Shown in pieces: positions 51,074 to 60,321 of a stretch of DNA of 64,000 nt (the stretch's first letter is position 1; each line of letters opens with the position of its first letter). The stretch spans positions 1 to 64,000 of the forward strand of contig DFEK01000002.1 in assembly GCA_002368665.1 (NCBI GenBank). Direction: 5' to 3'. The notes beneath the pieces were generated by a model. It had not been told where the DNA came from and did not search any database. It saw only the letters and a list, made by a program, of their open reading frames with translations. This stretch comes from Lachnospiraceae bacterium UBA3804. GTDB lineage: Bacteria; Bacillota; Clostridia; Lachnospirales; Lachnospiraceae. Made by a program: the position numbers and the translations under genes.

Positions 51074-52288
51074 TTATTTTTTTGTAAAAATTAAAACCGC
51101 GTTAAATCCGCCGAACCCGAAGGAGTTTGACATCACATAATCCGTCTTTACGGCAATTCCCTCATTCTGAACCAGATTTACATCGCATTTTTCATCCTGT
51201 GACTTCAGATGAATTGTCGGCACAATGAAACCTTCTTCCAATGTTTTCACACTGACTACAGCTTCCAGCGCGGCAGACGCGGAAAGCATGTGACCGGTCA
51301 TGGATTTGATCGACGTTACATACGGTTTCCGGTAATCCTCACCGAATGCTTCTTTGATTGCAAGGCATTCTGCCTGATCATTCAGTCTTGTTCCGGTTCC
51401 GTGAGCATTGATATGCGTGATCCGATCCGGTGAAATATTTGCATCCTGCATTGCTCTTTTCATGGCGATCGCAGCATATCTGCCGTCCTCCCTGGGTGCC
51501 GTCTGATGATTCGCATCGTTGGAATATCCGTAGCCCGCAATCTCGGCATAAATATGTGCTCCCCTTTGCAGCGCATGTTCCAGGCTTTCCAAAACCAGAA
51601 CCGCAGCCCCTTCTCCGGGAACGAAGCCGCGTCTTTCGGCATCGAAAGGAATCGAGGAACGGCTCACATCGTCTCCGGTATACAGTGCACGCATTGCGGC
51701 AAATCCTTTGATAACGTTTCTGCTTAAAGCAGAATCCGCACCTCCCGCTATCATCACATCTTCCATGCCGAACCGGATTCGAAGATACGCTTCTCCGATT
51801 GCATTGGCTCCTCCTGCGCAGGCGGAAACCGGAGCAAGATTGATTCCGTGGGCGCCTGCATCCATGGCCACCATGGCTGAAGGGGAATGAACGGCGCTTC
51901 CCGGAACAAAGAAAGGTCCGATCTGATTGTTTGAAATGCCTTTATCCAGAACCTCTCCGCCACCGATGGAGGAAGAAATCATAACACCCATCCGCTCCGG
52001 ATCAAATGTTCCTTCGGAAAGATTCGCATCCGCCAAAGCTTCCTTTGCTGCAATCCGTGCAAACGATGTGGCACGCGATGCGAAACGGATGTCTCTTTTT
52101 TCAAGTTTTTCCTCCGGAATACGGTTATCCACTTCTCCGACCAGGGAAACAGGAATATCGTCGCTCTCCGGGTTTTGGAAGGGCGCAATCCCGCAGAATC
52201 CCGCTTTGCAGTTTTGCCAGATTTCTTTAACATTACCGCCGATGGGGGAAACCGCACCCATTCCGGTAATAACTACCCTGTGCTCCAT
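51074..52288 (-). CDS. Beta-ketoacyl-ACP synthase II (FabF-like), pathway-specific
   Basis: 404 residues with the Cys-His-His triad of a condensing KAS: VSACAGGANA (Cys157), NAHGTGTRLND and KSMTGHMLSA, plus a C-terminal NSFGFGGFN. It should extend acyl chains on a carrier protein. It is the last gene of the operon starting near 59.5 kb and overlaps the ACP stop. No malonyl-transferase, ketoreductase or dehydratase gene accompanies it, so the housekeeping FAS may supply those steps, or the product keeps a beta-keto group. Confidence 0.92.
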   Translation of the reverse strand: MEHRVVITGMGAVSPIGGNVKEIWQNCKAGFCGIAPFQNPESDDIPVSLVGEVDNRIPEEKLEKRDIRFASRATSFARIAAKEALADANLSEGTFDPERMGVMISSSIGGGEVLDKGISNNQIGPFFVPGSAVHSPSAMVAMDAGAHGINLAPVSACAGGANAIGEAYLRIRFGMEDVMIAGGADSALSRNVIKGFAAMRALYTGDDVSRSSIPFDAERRGFVPGEGAAVLVLESLEHALQRGAHIYAEIAGYGYSNDANHQTAPREDGRYAAIAMKRAMQDANISPDRITHINAHGTGTRLNDQAECLAIKEAFGEDYRKPYVTSIKSMTGHMLSASAALEAVVSVKTLEEGFIVPTIHLKSQDEKCDVNLVQNEGIAVKTDYVMSNSFGFGGFNAVLIFTKK

Positions 52289-52527
52289 TACGCTTCCTCT
52301 TTCGTTTTCTTTTCAAGTAACGCAATGACATCCGCAACGGTTTCAATCTCCATTACTTCCTCATCCTCGACATGGATGTTAAACTTTTGCTCCATATCCA
52401 GAATCAGCTGCATGCTCGCAAGGGAATCGATTCCCAGATCCTCTTTCAGTCTGCTTGCTTCGGTAATCTCGCTTTCGTCGACGAAGAACTCTTCGCTGAT
52501 GGCTTTCCTAATAGCTTCTAAAAACAT
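52288..52527 (-). CDS. Acyl carrier protein
   Basis: 79 residues with the phosphopantetheine site LGIDSLASMQ (Ser35) and an acidic helix II typical of ACPs. It sits between two ketoacyl synthase genes, which makes it a dedicated carrier for this pathway. It overlaps the KAS II gene by one base. Confidence 0.94.
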   Translation of the reverse strand: MFLEAIRKAISEEFFVDESEITEASRLKEDLGIDSLASMQLILDMEQKFNIHVEDEEVMEIETVADVIALLEKKTKEEA

Positions 52528-52543
52528 GGAATTCTCCTTTACT

Positions 52544-53473
52544 TTATAACTGCAGTAACATCAGATTAATGGTTAATCCGGCGGCCGTTCCGCAAAGCAA
52601 CACCGTACTTCCTTCTCCGATTTTTCCACTCTTCAATGCCTTGCAAAGAAGGAACGGAACGGATGCGGACACCATGTTTCCGTATTGGGAAACACAGTCC
52701 ATATATTTGCCTTCTGGAATATTCATCCTGGACATAAACATGGAAAGCGCTTTGGACGCCTGATGCGGAATGATCAGATCGATATCGTCGAGGGATAAGT
52801 GATTCTCCTCCATAAAGGAATTGAAAACACCCGGCAGATATCTTGCCATGGAAAAGAGCGCCGCCCTTCCCTTCATGTCAAACAAATAATCCGCAAGATT
52901 CTCTTCTTTGAATTCGTAACTCGGTTTGAGGGATCCGCCGCCACGGATCTCGGTTGCATGGGCACCCTCGGAATAGGTTTTTTGCAGTGTGGCGACCACA
53001 CCCTGGCTTAATTCACTCTTTGTAACAATGACTGCGGCTGCGCCGTCGGAAAAAAGCTCATAGCTTTCTTTCTGCTCTTCGTTGAGACCTACGGATGCCT
53101 TGTCACAACCGATGACCAGGATGTTTTTATACTGCCCGGCTTCAATGTACAATGACGCAATATCCAGTGCCGTGATAAAACTCGAGCAGGAAGAATTGAC
53201 ATCAAATGCGGGAATTCCGAGTCCTTTCGCAAGGCGCTCATGAAGCAAAGTGGCAGATGCCGGGATCAGCTGTGCACAGACAGCCCCGCCATACAGGATC
53301 AGATCGATATCCTTCATTGTAAGGCCGGCAGAAACCAGTGCTTCCTTTGTGGCTGCCTCCGCCATGTCAATCATGGACACATCCTTGCCGCAGCGGTATC
53401 TGACCTGGTCGTCAAACATGATTTTGTTTTCCGGAAGATAGGTTCCGTACCCTATGATTTTAATTCTTCTCAT
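52544..53473 (-). CDS. Beta-ketoacyl-ACP synthase III (FabH-like)
   Basis: 309 residues from the ATG at 53473; a TTG two codons upstream is less likely. The Cys-His-Asn triad is present: VNSSCSSFITA (Cys96), IPHQASKA and YGNMVSAS. KAS III enzymes start chains from an acyl-CoA, or join two acyl groups as in OleA. The start overlaps the end of the adenylating-enzyme gene. The primer acyl group is unknown. Confidence 0.92.
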   Translation of the reverse strand: MRRIKIIGYGTYLPENKIMFDDQVRYRCGKDVSMIDMAEAATKEALVSAGLTMKDIDLILYGGAVCAQLIPASATLLHERLAKGLGIPAFDVNSSCSSFITALDIASLYIEAGQYKNILVIGCDKASVGLNEEQKESYELFSDGAAAVIVTKSELSQGVVATLQKTYSEGAHATEIRGGGSLKPSYEFKEENLADYLFDMKGRAALFSMARYLPGVFNSFMEENHLSLDDIDLIIPHQASKALSMFMSRMNIPEGKYMDCVSQYGNMVSASVPFLLCKALKSGKIGEGSTVLLCGTAAGLTINLMLLQL

Positions 53474-54758
53474 AAACAAATTTTCTCTCTACGCGTTTTA
53501 CTTTTTTGCCGGGTTCCGTACTGTAGGGCGCAAATTCGATCTCGGGCATTTTAAAATGCATGCGTCCGGCCAGAATCCGAAACTCTTCAATGGTATCTTT
53601 CTTTGTTTTATCGTCAATCCGGTCGATATAGATGGTCAACCGGTCTTTGGCATCCTGTGTAACGCGGTAATTATTGATATCTTCCACATAGACCATGCAG
53701 CGGCTGATAAAGTCCGGAAAAACCGTCACATCCTCTCCGGTACCTTCGGAATCTTTCTCAAAATAGAAAATATCATCTTCCCTTCCTTCGATCCTCTCCA
53801 GTACAAGCGAAGGGTTTCCGCAGGTACATTTTTCCTTCGATTCCACCAAAACATCATTTAAGCGGTAGCGGATGATCGGCTGCGAAGAACGGCGGAAATC
53901 CGTGATGATCGGAACGAAGCGGTTCTCTCCGATATACTCTTTTTCAAGATAAATGATATCCTCGTTGATATGGAATTTGCCGCACTCGCAGGTACAACCC
54001 AGGAATCCTTCCGTACACTGGTAAACCTGGTGGATGATCGAAGCACCGAAGACTTTTTTGATATACCGTTCATCGGACTCATTCAAAACCTCCGCAACGG
54101 AAATGATCTTCTCCGGATGGATTTTAAGTTCCCCGTTCTCCTGCACCCTGGCGATTTCTTTCAAAACGGAGGGCGGTCCCACCAAAAGTGTCGGCGGAAA
54201 CTGTTTTAACCGTTCAATATGCTCCTCCATGGGTTTTAACAGATCAAAGAATGCAAAAGTCAAAACCGAAGAATTGACGGTCTCATACAGATTATTGTCC
54301 GCACGCAGGAAAAAAGCGACTTTGTGATGCAGAATATGACCTTTGGGAAGAAGTTTGGCCAAAACCGCACCGGCCCACTCCATTCTCTCTTTCTCGCTGA
54401 TTATAAAAAGCCCTCTGTGCCCGCTTGTTCCCGATGAAAGTCCGACGGAAACTTTGCCGATGGTCGGAGTGAAATCCCTGGTGCGCTCGCTTTCAATCGC
54501 AAGGTTTAATGCTTCATCACGCTTAATTCCCTGCGTATTTAACGTATCGAAATTCTCCATCATGGAGTTTTTATCCATAACCGGCAGATTCTCAAGGCGA
54601 CTGCAGTCCTTATCCGCGTAAAAAGGAGATCCTGCTTTGATAAAGGCAAGCTGTTTTCGAAGCATCTTCTGCTGATACTTTTCCAGTTTTGCTCTGTCGG
54701 AGAATTTCCGCAGCCAGCGGACTTCCGCAAAATTTTTTAAAGCCGTCAGTTTACTCAT
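53460..54758 (-). CDS. F390-synthetase/phenylacetate-CoA ligase-like adenylate-forming enzyme
   Basis: 432 residues. The core SSGTSGHRG corresponds to the adenylation P-loop, with YQCTEGFLG and a later IIRYRLND matching the PaaK/F390-synthetase branch. Four cysteines (CTCECG, CTCG) suggest a bound metal. Enzymes of this clade activate a carboxylate or phosphate group as the AMP ester, and the actual substrate is unknown. It overlaps both neighbours, so the genes are translationally coupled. Confidence 0.87.
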   Translation of the reverse strand: MSKLTALKNFAEVRWLRKFSDRAKLEKYQQKMLRKQLAFIKAGSPFYADKDCSRLENLPVMDKNSMMENFDTLNTQGIKRDEALNLAIESERTRDFTPTIGKVSVGLSSGTSGHRGLFIISEKERMEWAGAVLAKLLPKGHILHHKVAFFLRADNNLYETVNSSVLTFAFFDLLKPMEEHIERLKQFPPTLLVGPPSVLKEIARVQENGELKIHPEKIISVAEVLNESDERYIKKVFGASIIHQVYQCTEGFLGCTCECGKFHINEDIIYLEKEYIGENRFVPIITDFRRSSQPIIRYRLNDVLVESKEKCTCGNPSLVLERIEGREDDIFYFEKDSEGTGEDVTVFPDFISRCMVYVEDINNYRVTQDAKDRLTIYIDRIDDKTKKDTIEEFRILAGRMHFKMPEIEFAPYSTEPGKKVKRVERKFVYEKN

Positions 54759-55563
54759 GAATCAGATCCTTTTTGACATTTTTTTCATGTGACAAATACA
54801 CCGAAACTCTCGCGTCCATCATTTTACGGATCGTTTCCATGGTCTTTTGGTAAGCACGGAAATCATACTGCACTAGTCTGGCCGGTTTGCTCATCTCCTC
54901 CGCACGGCCCAAAAATTCCAATCCCCAGGCTGCATCGGCGCCGAGGAAGATCCTGTACTCCCAAAGATAAGCTCCCATCTGTCCGGCAGAATGCCCGGAG
55001 ATATCCGTAAGGATGACCGATCCGTCACGGAACAGATCATAGCCGTCAAAAAATGCATATTTCGAATCATATTTTCTGACCCTGTAGAGACGTTTCTCAA
55101 AGTCGTCCGGCAAAAGATCCGTAAAGATCAGATCAAAGAGTCTTCCCCTTTTGTACTGCTTAAAGCAGTCCATGGAACAGACAAGTTTCGCATTCGGAAA
55201 ATCCTTCAATCCGCCGATATGGTCCGGATGAAGATGCGAAAGAATGATATACCGGATATCCTTCGCCGCAATTCCGTCTTTTCGAAGCTGCTCTGCCAAG
55301 GTTTCCTTCTTCGTAATATGCGTGGGGTTTAACAGGCGGTAAAGCATTCCTTTCCACCCACATTTGTAGTTTCTTTCACTGTATCCCGTATCAAACAGGA
55401 TATAGCCGTATTTGACATGATGCAGAAGATACACACCCGCAGGAAACGCGCGCTTTTTCTCCTTGGGATTTTTTACTATAAATCCCATGTGATTTACGCA
55501 GTATCCGCAGGCATAGTAACGGACCATGTCAATATTCGGTTGGATCATATTTTTCACCGGCAT
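54751..55563 (-). CDS. MBL-fold metallohydrolase (lactonase/thioesterase-like)
   Basis: 270 residues from the ATG at 55563 (AGGG site), with a GTG three codons before it. The metal motif is LSHLHPDHIGGLKDF, with LTDISGHSAGQMG and a late Asp (GADAAW). The sequence resembles N-acyl homoserine lactonase-like enzymes. In this operon a thioester or lactone hydrolysis step is plausible but unproven. Confidence 0.87.
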   Translation of the reverse strand: MPVKNMIQPNIDMVRYYACGYCVNHMGFIVKNPKEKKRAFPAGVYLLHHVKYGYILFDTGYSERNYKCGWKGMLYRLLNPTHITKKETLAEQLRKDGIAAKDIRYIILSHLHPDHIGGLKDFPNAKLVCSMDCFKQYKRGRLFDLIFTDLLPDDFEKRLYRVRKYDSKYAFFDGYDLFRDGSVILTDISGHSAGQMGAYLWEYRIFLGADAAWGLEFLGRAEEMSKPARLVQYDFRAYQKTMETIRKMMDARVSVYLSHEKNVKKDLIHE

Positions 55564-55564
55564 T

Positions 55565-56557
55565 TTATTCACCCTTTTTCTGATTTGCTTTTAGATCTTC
55601 GGCATACTTTCGTATTCCTTCGCTTAAGGTCATTTTCGGCTGATATCCGAAATCCGCTTTCGCTCTTTCGATATTCATTGTCTGGGAATAGCCAAGCGTC
55701 ATAACCGTATAGCGTGTGATCGACGGTTCTTTGTAGATATGAAACAGTTTATAAACGCCTTCCAGAACGGATGCAGCCGCATACAAAAGTCCGACCGGAA
55801 GCTTTTTGTACCTCGCTTCTTCCCCGATCTGAACGAACAGCTCCTCCAGAATCTTCTTAAATTCCCTCGGCTCCCCGTTTGTAATATTATAGGTCTCTCC
55901 CACGTCTTTGTCGGATTCCATGGCCAGGCGTAAAGCCAGCGCCACATTTTCCACGCAGGTGATATCCACCACATTCTTTCCGCCGTTCAGAAGCGGAATT
56001 CCGATGGTGCGGTTTGCCTTGATCAGTCTCGGGATAATGCTGGTATCACCAATCCCGAACAAACCTCTCGGACGAATGATCACCGTTGCAAGGCCTTCTT
56101 CGTGGGCTTTATTTACAAGCGCCTCTGCCATAATCTTGGTACGAATATAGAAATTCAGACGGTTCTTAACATTCACTTCGTCTTCTTTGATATCAAAGCG
56201 GTCCTTCTTCTCAGTATACACGCTCGGAGAAGAAACATGAACCATCTTCTTTACTCCGTTGGCGAAACAGAAATCGATCACATTCTGTGTCCCGATTACA
56301 TTGGCTTCGTAGAAATCATCCCACTTCCCCCAGACCGTGGATAACGCAGCCGCGTGGATCACATAGTCTGCAGGGCATTTAATGCCGGCAATCTCGCTCA
56401 GGTCACAGGGCAGGGTGTGACAGCCGTAGCTTTGGCTTAGCTCCTCGAGGCGCTTTACGTTTCTTCCCTGCGCCGTCACTTCATACCCGTTGGCATGTAA
56501 TTCTTCCACTAGATATTTTCCCAAAAATCCGGTTGCTCCGGTAACTAAAACATGCAT
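55565..56557 (-). CDS. NAD-dependent epimerase/reductase (extended SDR, 3-beta-HSD-like)
   Basis: 330 residues. VTGATGFLGKYLVEEL is the NAD-binding loop, followed by IHAAALSTVWG. The catalytic YIRTK pair (Tyr and Lys spaced by three) follows. The family includes sugar epimerases and 3-beta-hydroxysteroid dehydrogenases, as well as OleD, which reduces beta-keto acids in olefin synthesis. The presence of KAS III and an adenylating enzyme nearby makes the OleD comparison worth testing. It starts 8 bases after the C-A-T gene stop. Confidence 0.9.
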   Translation of the reverse strand: MHVLVTGATGFLGKYLVEELHANGYEVTAQGRNVKRLEELSQSYGCHTLPCDLSEIAGIKCPADYVIHAAALSTVWGKWDDFYEANVIGTQNVIDFCFANGVKKMVHVSSPSVYTEKKDRFDIKEDEVNVKNRLNFYIRTKIMAEALVNKAHEEGLATVIIRPRGLFGIGDTSIIPRLIKANRTIGIPLLNGGKNVVDITCVENVALALRLAMESDKDVGETYNITNGEPREFKKILEELFVQIGEEARYKKLPVGLLYAAASVLEGVYKLFHIYKEPSITRYTVMTLGYSQTMNIERAKADFGYQPKMTLSEGIRKYAEDLKANQKKGE

Positions 56558-56565
56558 GGCATCTC

Positions 56566-59451
56566 CTATAGTTTTCCGCCGTATTGAACGATCAGTTTCT
56601 CAATATCCGCTACGGTTAGTCCGTCCGCCCTCTCAAGCACGGCATTGTAGAAGGCATCCTCCCTGCCGGAGCCGATAAACTCTTCCTTCACCTTCTGCAA
56701 AAAGAGAAGAAACTGCAGGGATTCCATTCCGGACAGATACAGATTCTCATCCTTCGAAATCGTTCCGTCATCCACATATTCATGCAAAATCTCCAGAAGA
56801 CGGTCGCCTCCGAAATCACGCTTTGACTGCTCCTCTTTCGCGGGAAGATCCGAAGCAATCATTTGACGTAACAATTCCAGATCCGTTTTGCCGCTTCTTC
56901 CGAGCGGAATCTCCGGAATAAAAATAAACTTCTTCGGCATCATGTAAGAAGGCAGATTTCGCATCAGTGATTCCCTGACTCTTACTTCGGCATCTTTGCT
57001 TCCCACAAGGAATGCATATAAGGCTCCGTCATAGATCAGAACGGAATCGCTTATTCCTTCCGTTTTGTTGATATGACTTCTGATATCTTCGAGTTCCACA
57101 CGGTTTCCGTTGATCTTTACCTGGCCGTCTTCCCTGCCGATACAGTAAAGAAGACCGTCTCTGACAAATCCAAGATCACCGCTCCTGTAATAAACATCCT
57201 CTCCGTCCTTCCAGAAACAGTCAGCATTCTGATTTCGGTATCCCTTAAAAACGCTGTCGCCTGATATGACAATCTCTCCGATCTCATTTTCCTTCCGGAC
57301 GACTTTACCGTCACTTACCAAAAGAATACGGGTATTATCAATCGGAGTACCGATACTGACATGGCTCTCCTGCTGTTTGTCATCCGGCAAAACGCGCTTA
57401 ACACTTACTCCAACCGTCGTCTCCGTAGGTCCGTACTCATTATAGACAATTGTATCCCGTCCGAATATATCAAAGAGTTTCCCCGTAAGAAGCGTTGAGA
57501 GTTTCTCGCCTCCCAGTAAAAAGGTCTTCGGTGTTTCACACTTCGGAAGCTCTGCGATCATCTTATCGCTTAGAAATGCCAGGTGGGTCGGCGTACATTT
57601 CACGACATTTAAGCGGTTGTCCGATAAGATTCTCAGTAAAACTCCCGCATTATAGTTTTCCTCAAATGTGCGCACAAATCCTCCGCAAAGAAACGGTAGA
57701 AATGTGTTCGTAACGGTTAAGTCCACCGAAAGAGATGTAAAAAGCGGCATATTAACCACTGTCTCTTTGATTAACTCCCCGGCCGCCCAGGCCATATAAT
57801 TATTCAGATTCTTTCGAAGAATAGGAACACATTTCGGTTCACCCGTAGTGCCCGAAGTAAAGATGCGGTACACCTCTTTGTCCGGGTTTGGCGTATAGGA
57901 CAGCTCGTAACGCTTATCTTCTTCCTCCGAAAGCAGTTTCTCAATATCCGCATCGGTAAACATCTTCTTAGAATCGCTCAATGAGCGGATCTTATCGGCT
58001 TCCGAATCGGTTCTGGAAAGATCGATCGGAATATAGGGAATGCCCTCATAGATGCAGGCAAGCACGGTGGCAAGGTAAGCAAAACCGCGCTTCATCCTAA
58101 GGCATGCATCCCGAAGTTGCAACTTTTTTAAATATCCGGCAATCCGTCCGGCTGCACGGGCCAGTTTGCTGTAAGAATGCTCGGTATCATCAATCACAGC
58201 CACAGCATCTCCCAAGGTCTGAAGATTCTTCAGGATTGTCTCAAATACATCCGGCTGCTTTACGGTATTGTTTCGGTTAAAAGGATAAATATCCGGTGAA
58301 AGGGCCTCCACGATCTTTCCTGAAATCTCATCCATCTTCTCTTCACTGAACTGTCCTTCAAAATAGGTGAGACTGATATAGGTCTTTTTGCGATACTGCG
58401 TAATGACCATGGACAATGAAATCAGTGCCGGATGGTCGGGTAAGGAGATCAGATTCTCAAATGTGATACAGGGATTGTTATAATCCTCCAGATTCACTTT
58501 CCCGAGCAGTGAAATCAGTCCGGAAACCGAAAACTTATTCCTTCTCCGAACCGTCGAGATCAGGAAACGGAGCATGCCTTTGCGGATAAACTCCGGCAGT
58601 TTCTTATAGTGAAAATACGTTGTGTTGGCAAGATTTAATTCTTTTTTATCCCTCATCTGCCCGAGCAGATCCCCGTAAATCTCACCGACCGTCTCATCCT
58701 TTGTAATGTTCAGAAAAAGAGGCAGCGTCAGATTGGCGTTGTAATTCACACCCGGATCGTATCTTCGAATATCTGCGGGAATCATGATACGCCCGCAACC
58801 GTCGGGAGACAGATCGGCGATCACACGGGAAATCCTTGCAATGATCGCATTCGGATATCCGTCAATCTCCAGTGTGCGCCGGCGAAGATGGGAATGGGAA
58901 ACCGGCTTGGTATCCGAAATCGAAATCCGCGGAAGTTTCGGCTCCGGTTTGGAATAATGCTCTCTTTGGCGGACAAAGGTATAGTCATCCATTTCATCGA
59001 TCGAAGGGATTAACGGTTTATCGTTTAATACATTCGCAATGTTCTGAATGAAGATCAGTGCAGCCTGTCCGTCCAGTACGGAGTGCATGATCTTTACGAT
59101 AAAATAATCTCCCGAGGAATGATGGATCAGGCTGATTTCCACAGAATGACTTCTGTAGTCAATCTTTTCATGAAAGAACGGATGCTCGAATAAATCCTCC
59201 TGTTCGATTGTAAGGGTCTTTATTCTGACCGGATTAATTACCTGATAGTATTTCCCGTTTCTGTAGGATACATTAATCCCGGGATTGGCCGCAAGGACCG
59301 TATTAACCGCATCTTCAATCCGCGGGAGGTTTTCGATACGGCTTACCTTAAAGACCAGCTGTATGGCATATGAATTGGTAAAATCCTGCAGATCCATGTA
59401 AAGCAGTTCGTTACAGGATGGCTGCCTGACCGGCATAAGTTCCTTTTTCAT
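56566..59451 (-). CDS. NRPS-like protein: condensation-adenylation-carrier (C-A-T)
   Basis: 961 residues from the ATG at 59451. The frame opens with a GTG at 59496, but the promoter puts the transcript start there, so it would be leaderless. Residues about 1-410 form a condensation-like domain with IMHSVLDG (His123, Asp127), where the usual first His is Met. Residues about 425-850 form an adenylation domain with FTSGTTGEPK, SVDLTVT (the Asp that contacts amino groups), YNEYGPTETT, YRSGDLG and a final GRSGKTD lysine. The carrier is SGMESL (Ser911), with Glu in place of the usual Asp. It should activate one amino acid and join it to an acyl or amino group. It has no thioesterase or reductase domain. 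Confidence 0.93.
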   Translation of the reverse strand: MKKELMPVRQPSCNELLYMDLQDFTNSYAIQLVFKVSRIENLPRIEDAVNTVLAANPGINVSYRNGKYYQVINPVRIKTLTIEQEDLFEHPFFHEKIDYRSHSVEISLIHHSSGDYFIVKIMHSVLDGQAALIFIQNIANVLNDKPLIPSIDEMDDYTFVRQREHYSKPEPKLPRISISDTKPVSHSHLRRRTLEIDGYPNAIIARISRVIADLSPDGCGRIMIPADIRRYDPGVNYNANLTLPLFLNITKDETVGEIYGDLLGQMRDKKELNLANTTYFHYKKLPEFIRKGMLRFLISTVRRRNKFSVSGLISLLGKVNLEDYNNPCITFENLISLPDHPALISLSMVITQYRKKTYISLTYFEGQFSEEKMDEISGKIVEALSPDIYPFNRNNTVKQPDVFETILKNLQTLGDAVAVIDDTEHSYSKLARAAGRIAGYLKKLQLRDACLRMKRGFAYLATVLACIYEGIPYIPIDLSRTDSEADKIRSLSDSKKMFTDADIEKLLSEEEDKRYELSYTPNPDKEVYRIFTSGTTGEPKCVPILRKNLNNYMAWAAGELIKETVVNMPLFTSLSVDLTVTNTFLPFLCGGFVRTFEENYNAGVLLRILSDNRLNVVKCTPTHLAFLSDKMIAELPKCETPKTFLLGGEKLSTLLTGKLFDIFGRDTIVYNEYGPTETTVGVSVKRVLPDDKQQESHVSIGTPIDNTRILLVSDGKVVRKENEIGEIVISGDSVFKGYRNQNADCFWKDGEDVYYRSGDLGFVRDGLLYCIGREDGQVKINGNRVELEDIRSHINKTEGISDSVLIYDGALYAFLVGSKDAEVRVRESLMRNLPSYMMPKKFIFIPEIPLGRSGKTDLELLRQMIASDLPAKEEQSKRDFGGDRLLEILHEYVDDGTISKDENLYLSGMESLQFLLFLQKVKEEFIGSGREDAFYNAVLERADGLTVADIEKLIVQYGGKL

Positions 59452-59503
59452 CCGGGTTATTCTCCCATTTTTCGGGTGATTCGTGTCTGAAAACACTGGT
59501 TAG

Positions 59504-59512
59504 ATTATAGCA
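59504..59512 (-). promoter_or_regulatory. Extended -10 promoter of the NRPS/fatty-acid operon
   Basis: Minus strand TGCTATAAT lies about 53 bases before the chosen C-A-T start and directly after the amino acid transporter terminator, whose T run merges with it. No strong -35 is visible. All seven genes from 59451 to 51074 follow with overlaps or gaps of 17 bases or less. Confidence 0.7.
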
Positions 59513-59515
59513 TAA

Positions 59516-59543
59516 AAACAGCCTGCCGAAAAGGCAGGCTGCA
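59516..59543 (-). terminator. Rho-independent terminator after the amino acid ABC ATPase gene
   Basis: On the minus strand CAGCCTGCC, a TTTT loop and GGCAGGCTG are followed by TTTTTAT. Confidence 0.9.
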
Positions 59544-59550
59544 TAAGTGC

Positions 59551-60321
59551 TTATAATACTTTTTCGAGGAAACTTTTCAATCTGTCCGTCCTCGGATTGT
59601 TGAAAAATACATCCGGAGGAGCAACTTCCAATATCTTTCCCTCCGCCATGAAGACAACCTTGCTTGCGACTTCTCTTGCGAAAGCCATTTCGTGGGTAAC
59701 CACCACCATGGTCATCTTCTGTTTGGCCAGGTCACGCATTACTTCCAAAACTTCTCCGACCATTTCCGGATCAAGAGCCGAAGTAGGCTCATCGAAAAGC
59801 ATCACATCAGGTTTCATGCAAAGTGCCCTGACGATGGCAATACGCTGTTTCTGTCCGCCGGAGAGCTGGTTCGGATATGCATCCGCACGGTCCGCCAAAC
59901 CGACACGTTCCAACAGCTTGATTGCTTCCGCTTCTGCCTCTTCTTTGGACTTATGCTGCAGGATAATGGGAGCCTGCGTAAGATTCTTCATAACCGTCAT
60001 ATGGGGAAACAGATTGAACTGCTGGAATACCATACCCATTTTCTGACGATGCCGGTTGATGTCCACATTCCGGTTAGTAATATTGACACCTTCGAAGAAG
60101 ATTTCTCCGCCGTCCGCTTCTTCGAGACAGTTTAAGCAGCGTAAGAACGTACTCTTACCGCTTCCGGACGGTCCCACGACGAATATGACGTCTCCCTGAT
60201 AAATATCCAGATCCACGCCCTTGAGCGCATGTAAATCTTTAAAATTCTTCTGTAAATCCCGTACGGAGATCAAAGGATCCGTTTCCGGGTTAAAAGGCTT
60301 CATGTAAGGATTATTTGTCAC
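59551..60321 (-). CDS. Polar amino acid ABC transporter ATP-binding protein
   Basis: 256 residues with VVGPSGSGKSTFLRCLN (Walker A), LSGGQKQRIA (signature), LFDEPTSALDPE (Walker B) and VTHEMAFA (H-loop), as in GlnQ-type ATPases. The GTG start at 60321 overlaps the permease stop and has GGAGG ten bases upstream. Confidence 0.94.
   Translation of the reverse strand: MTNNPYMKPFNPETDPLISVRDLQKNFKDLHALKGVDLDIYQGDVIFVVGPSGSGKSTFLRCLNCLEEADGGEIFFEGVNITNRNVDINRHRQKMGMVFQQFNLFPHMTVMKNLTQAPIILQHKSKEEAEAEAIKLLERVGLADRADAYPNQLSGGQKQRIAIVRALCMKPDVMLFDEPTSALDPEMVGEVLEVMRDLAKQKMTMVVVTHEMAFAREVASKVVFMAEGKILEVAPPDVFFNNPRTDRLKSFLEKVL

Noticed and set aside
51060..51080. Possible second BirA operator (ATTGACAATTGTTT)
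   Set aside because: Only a TTGACA -35 box; the facing half-site and the correct spacing are absent.
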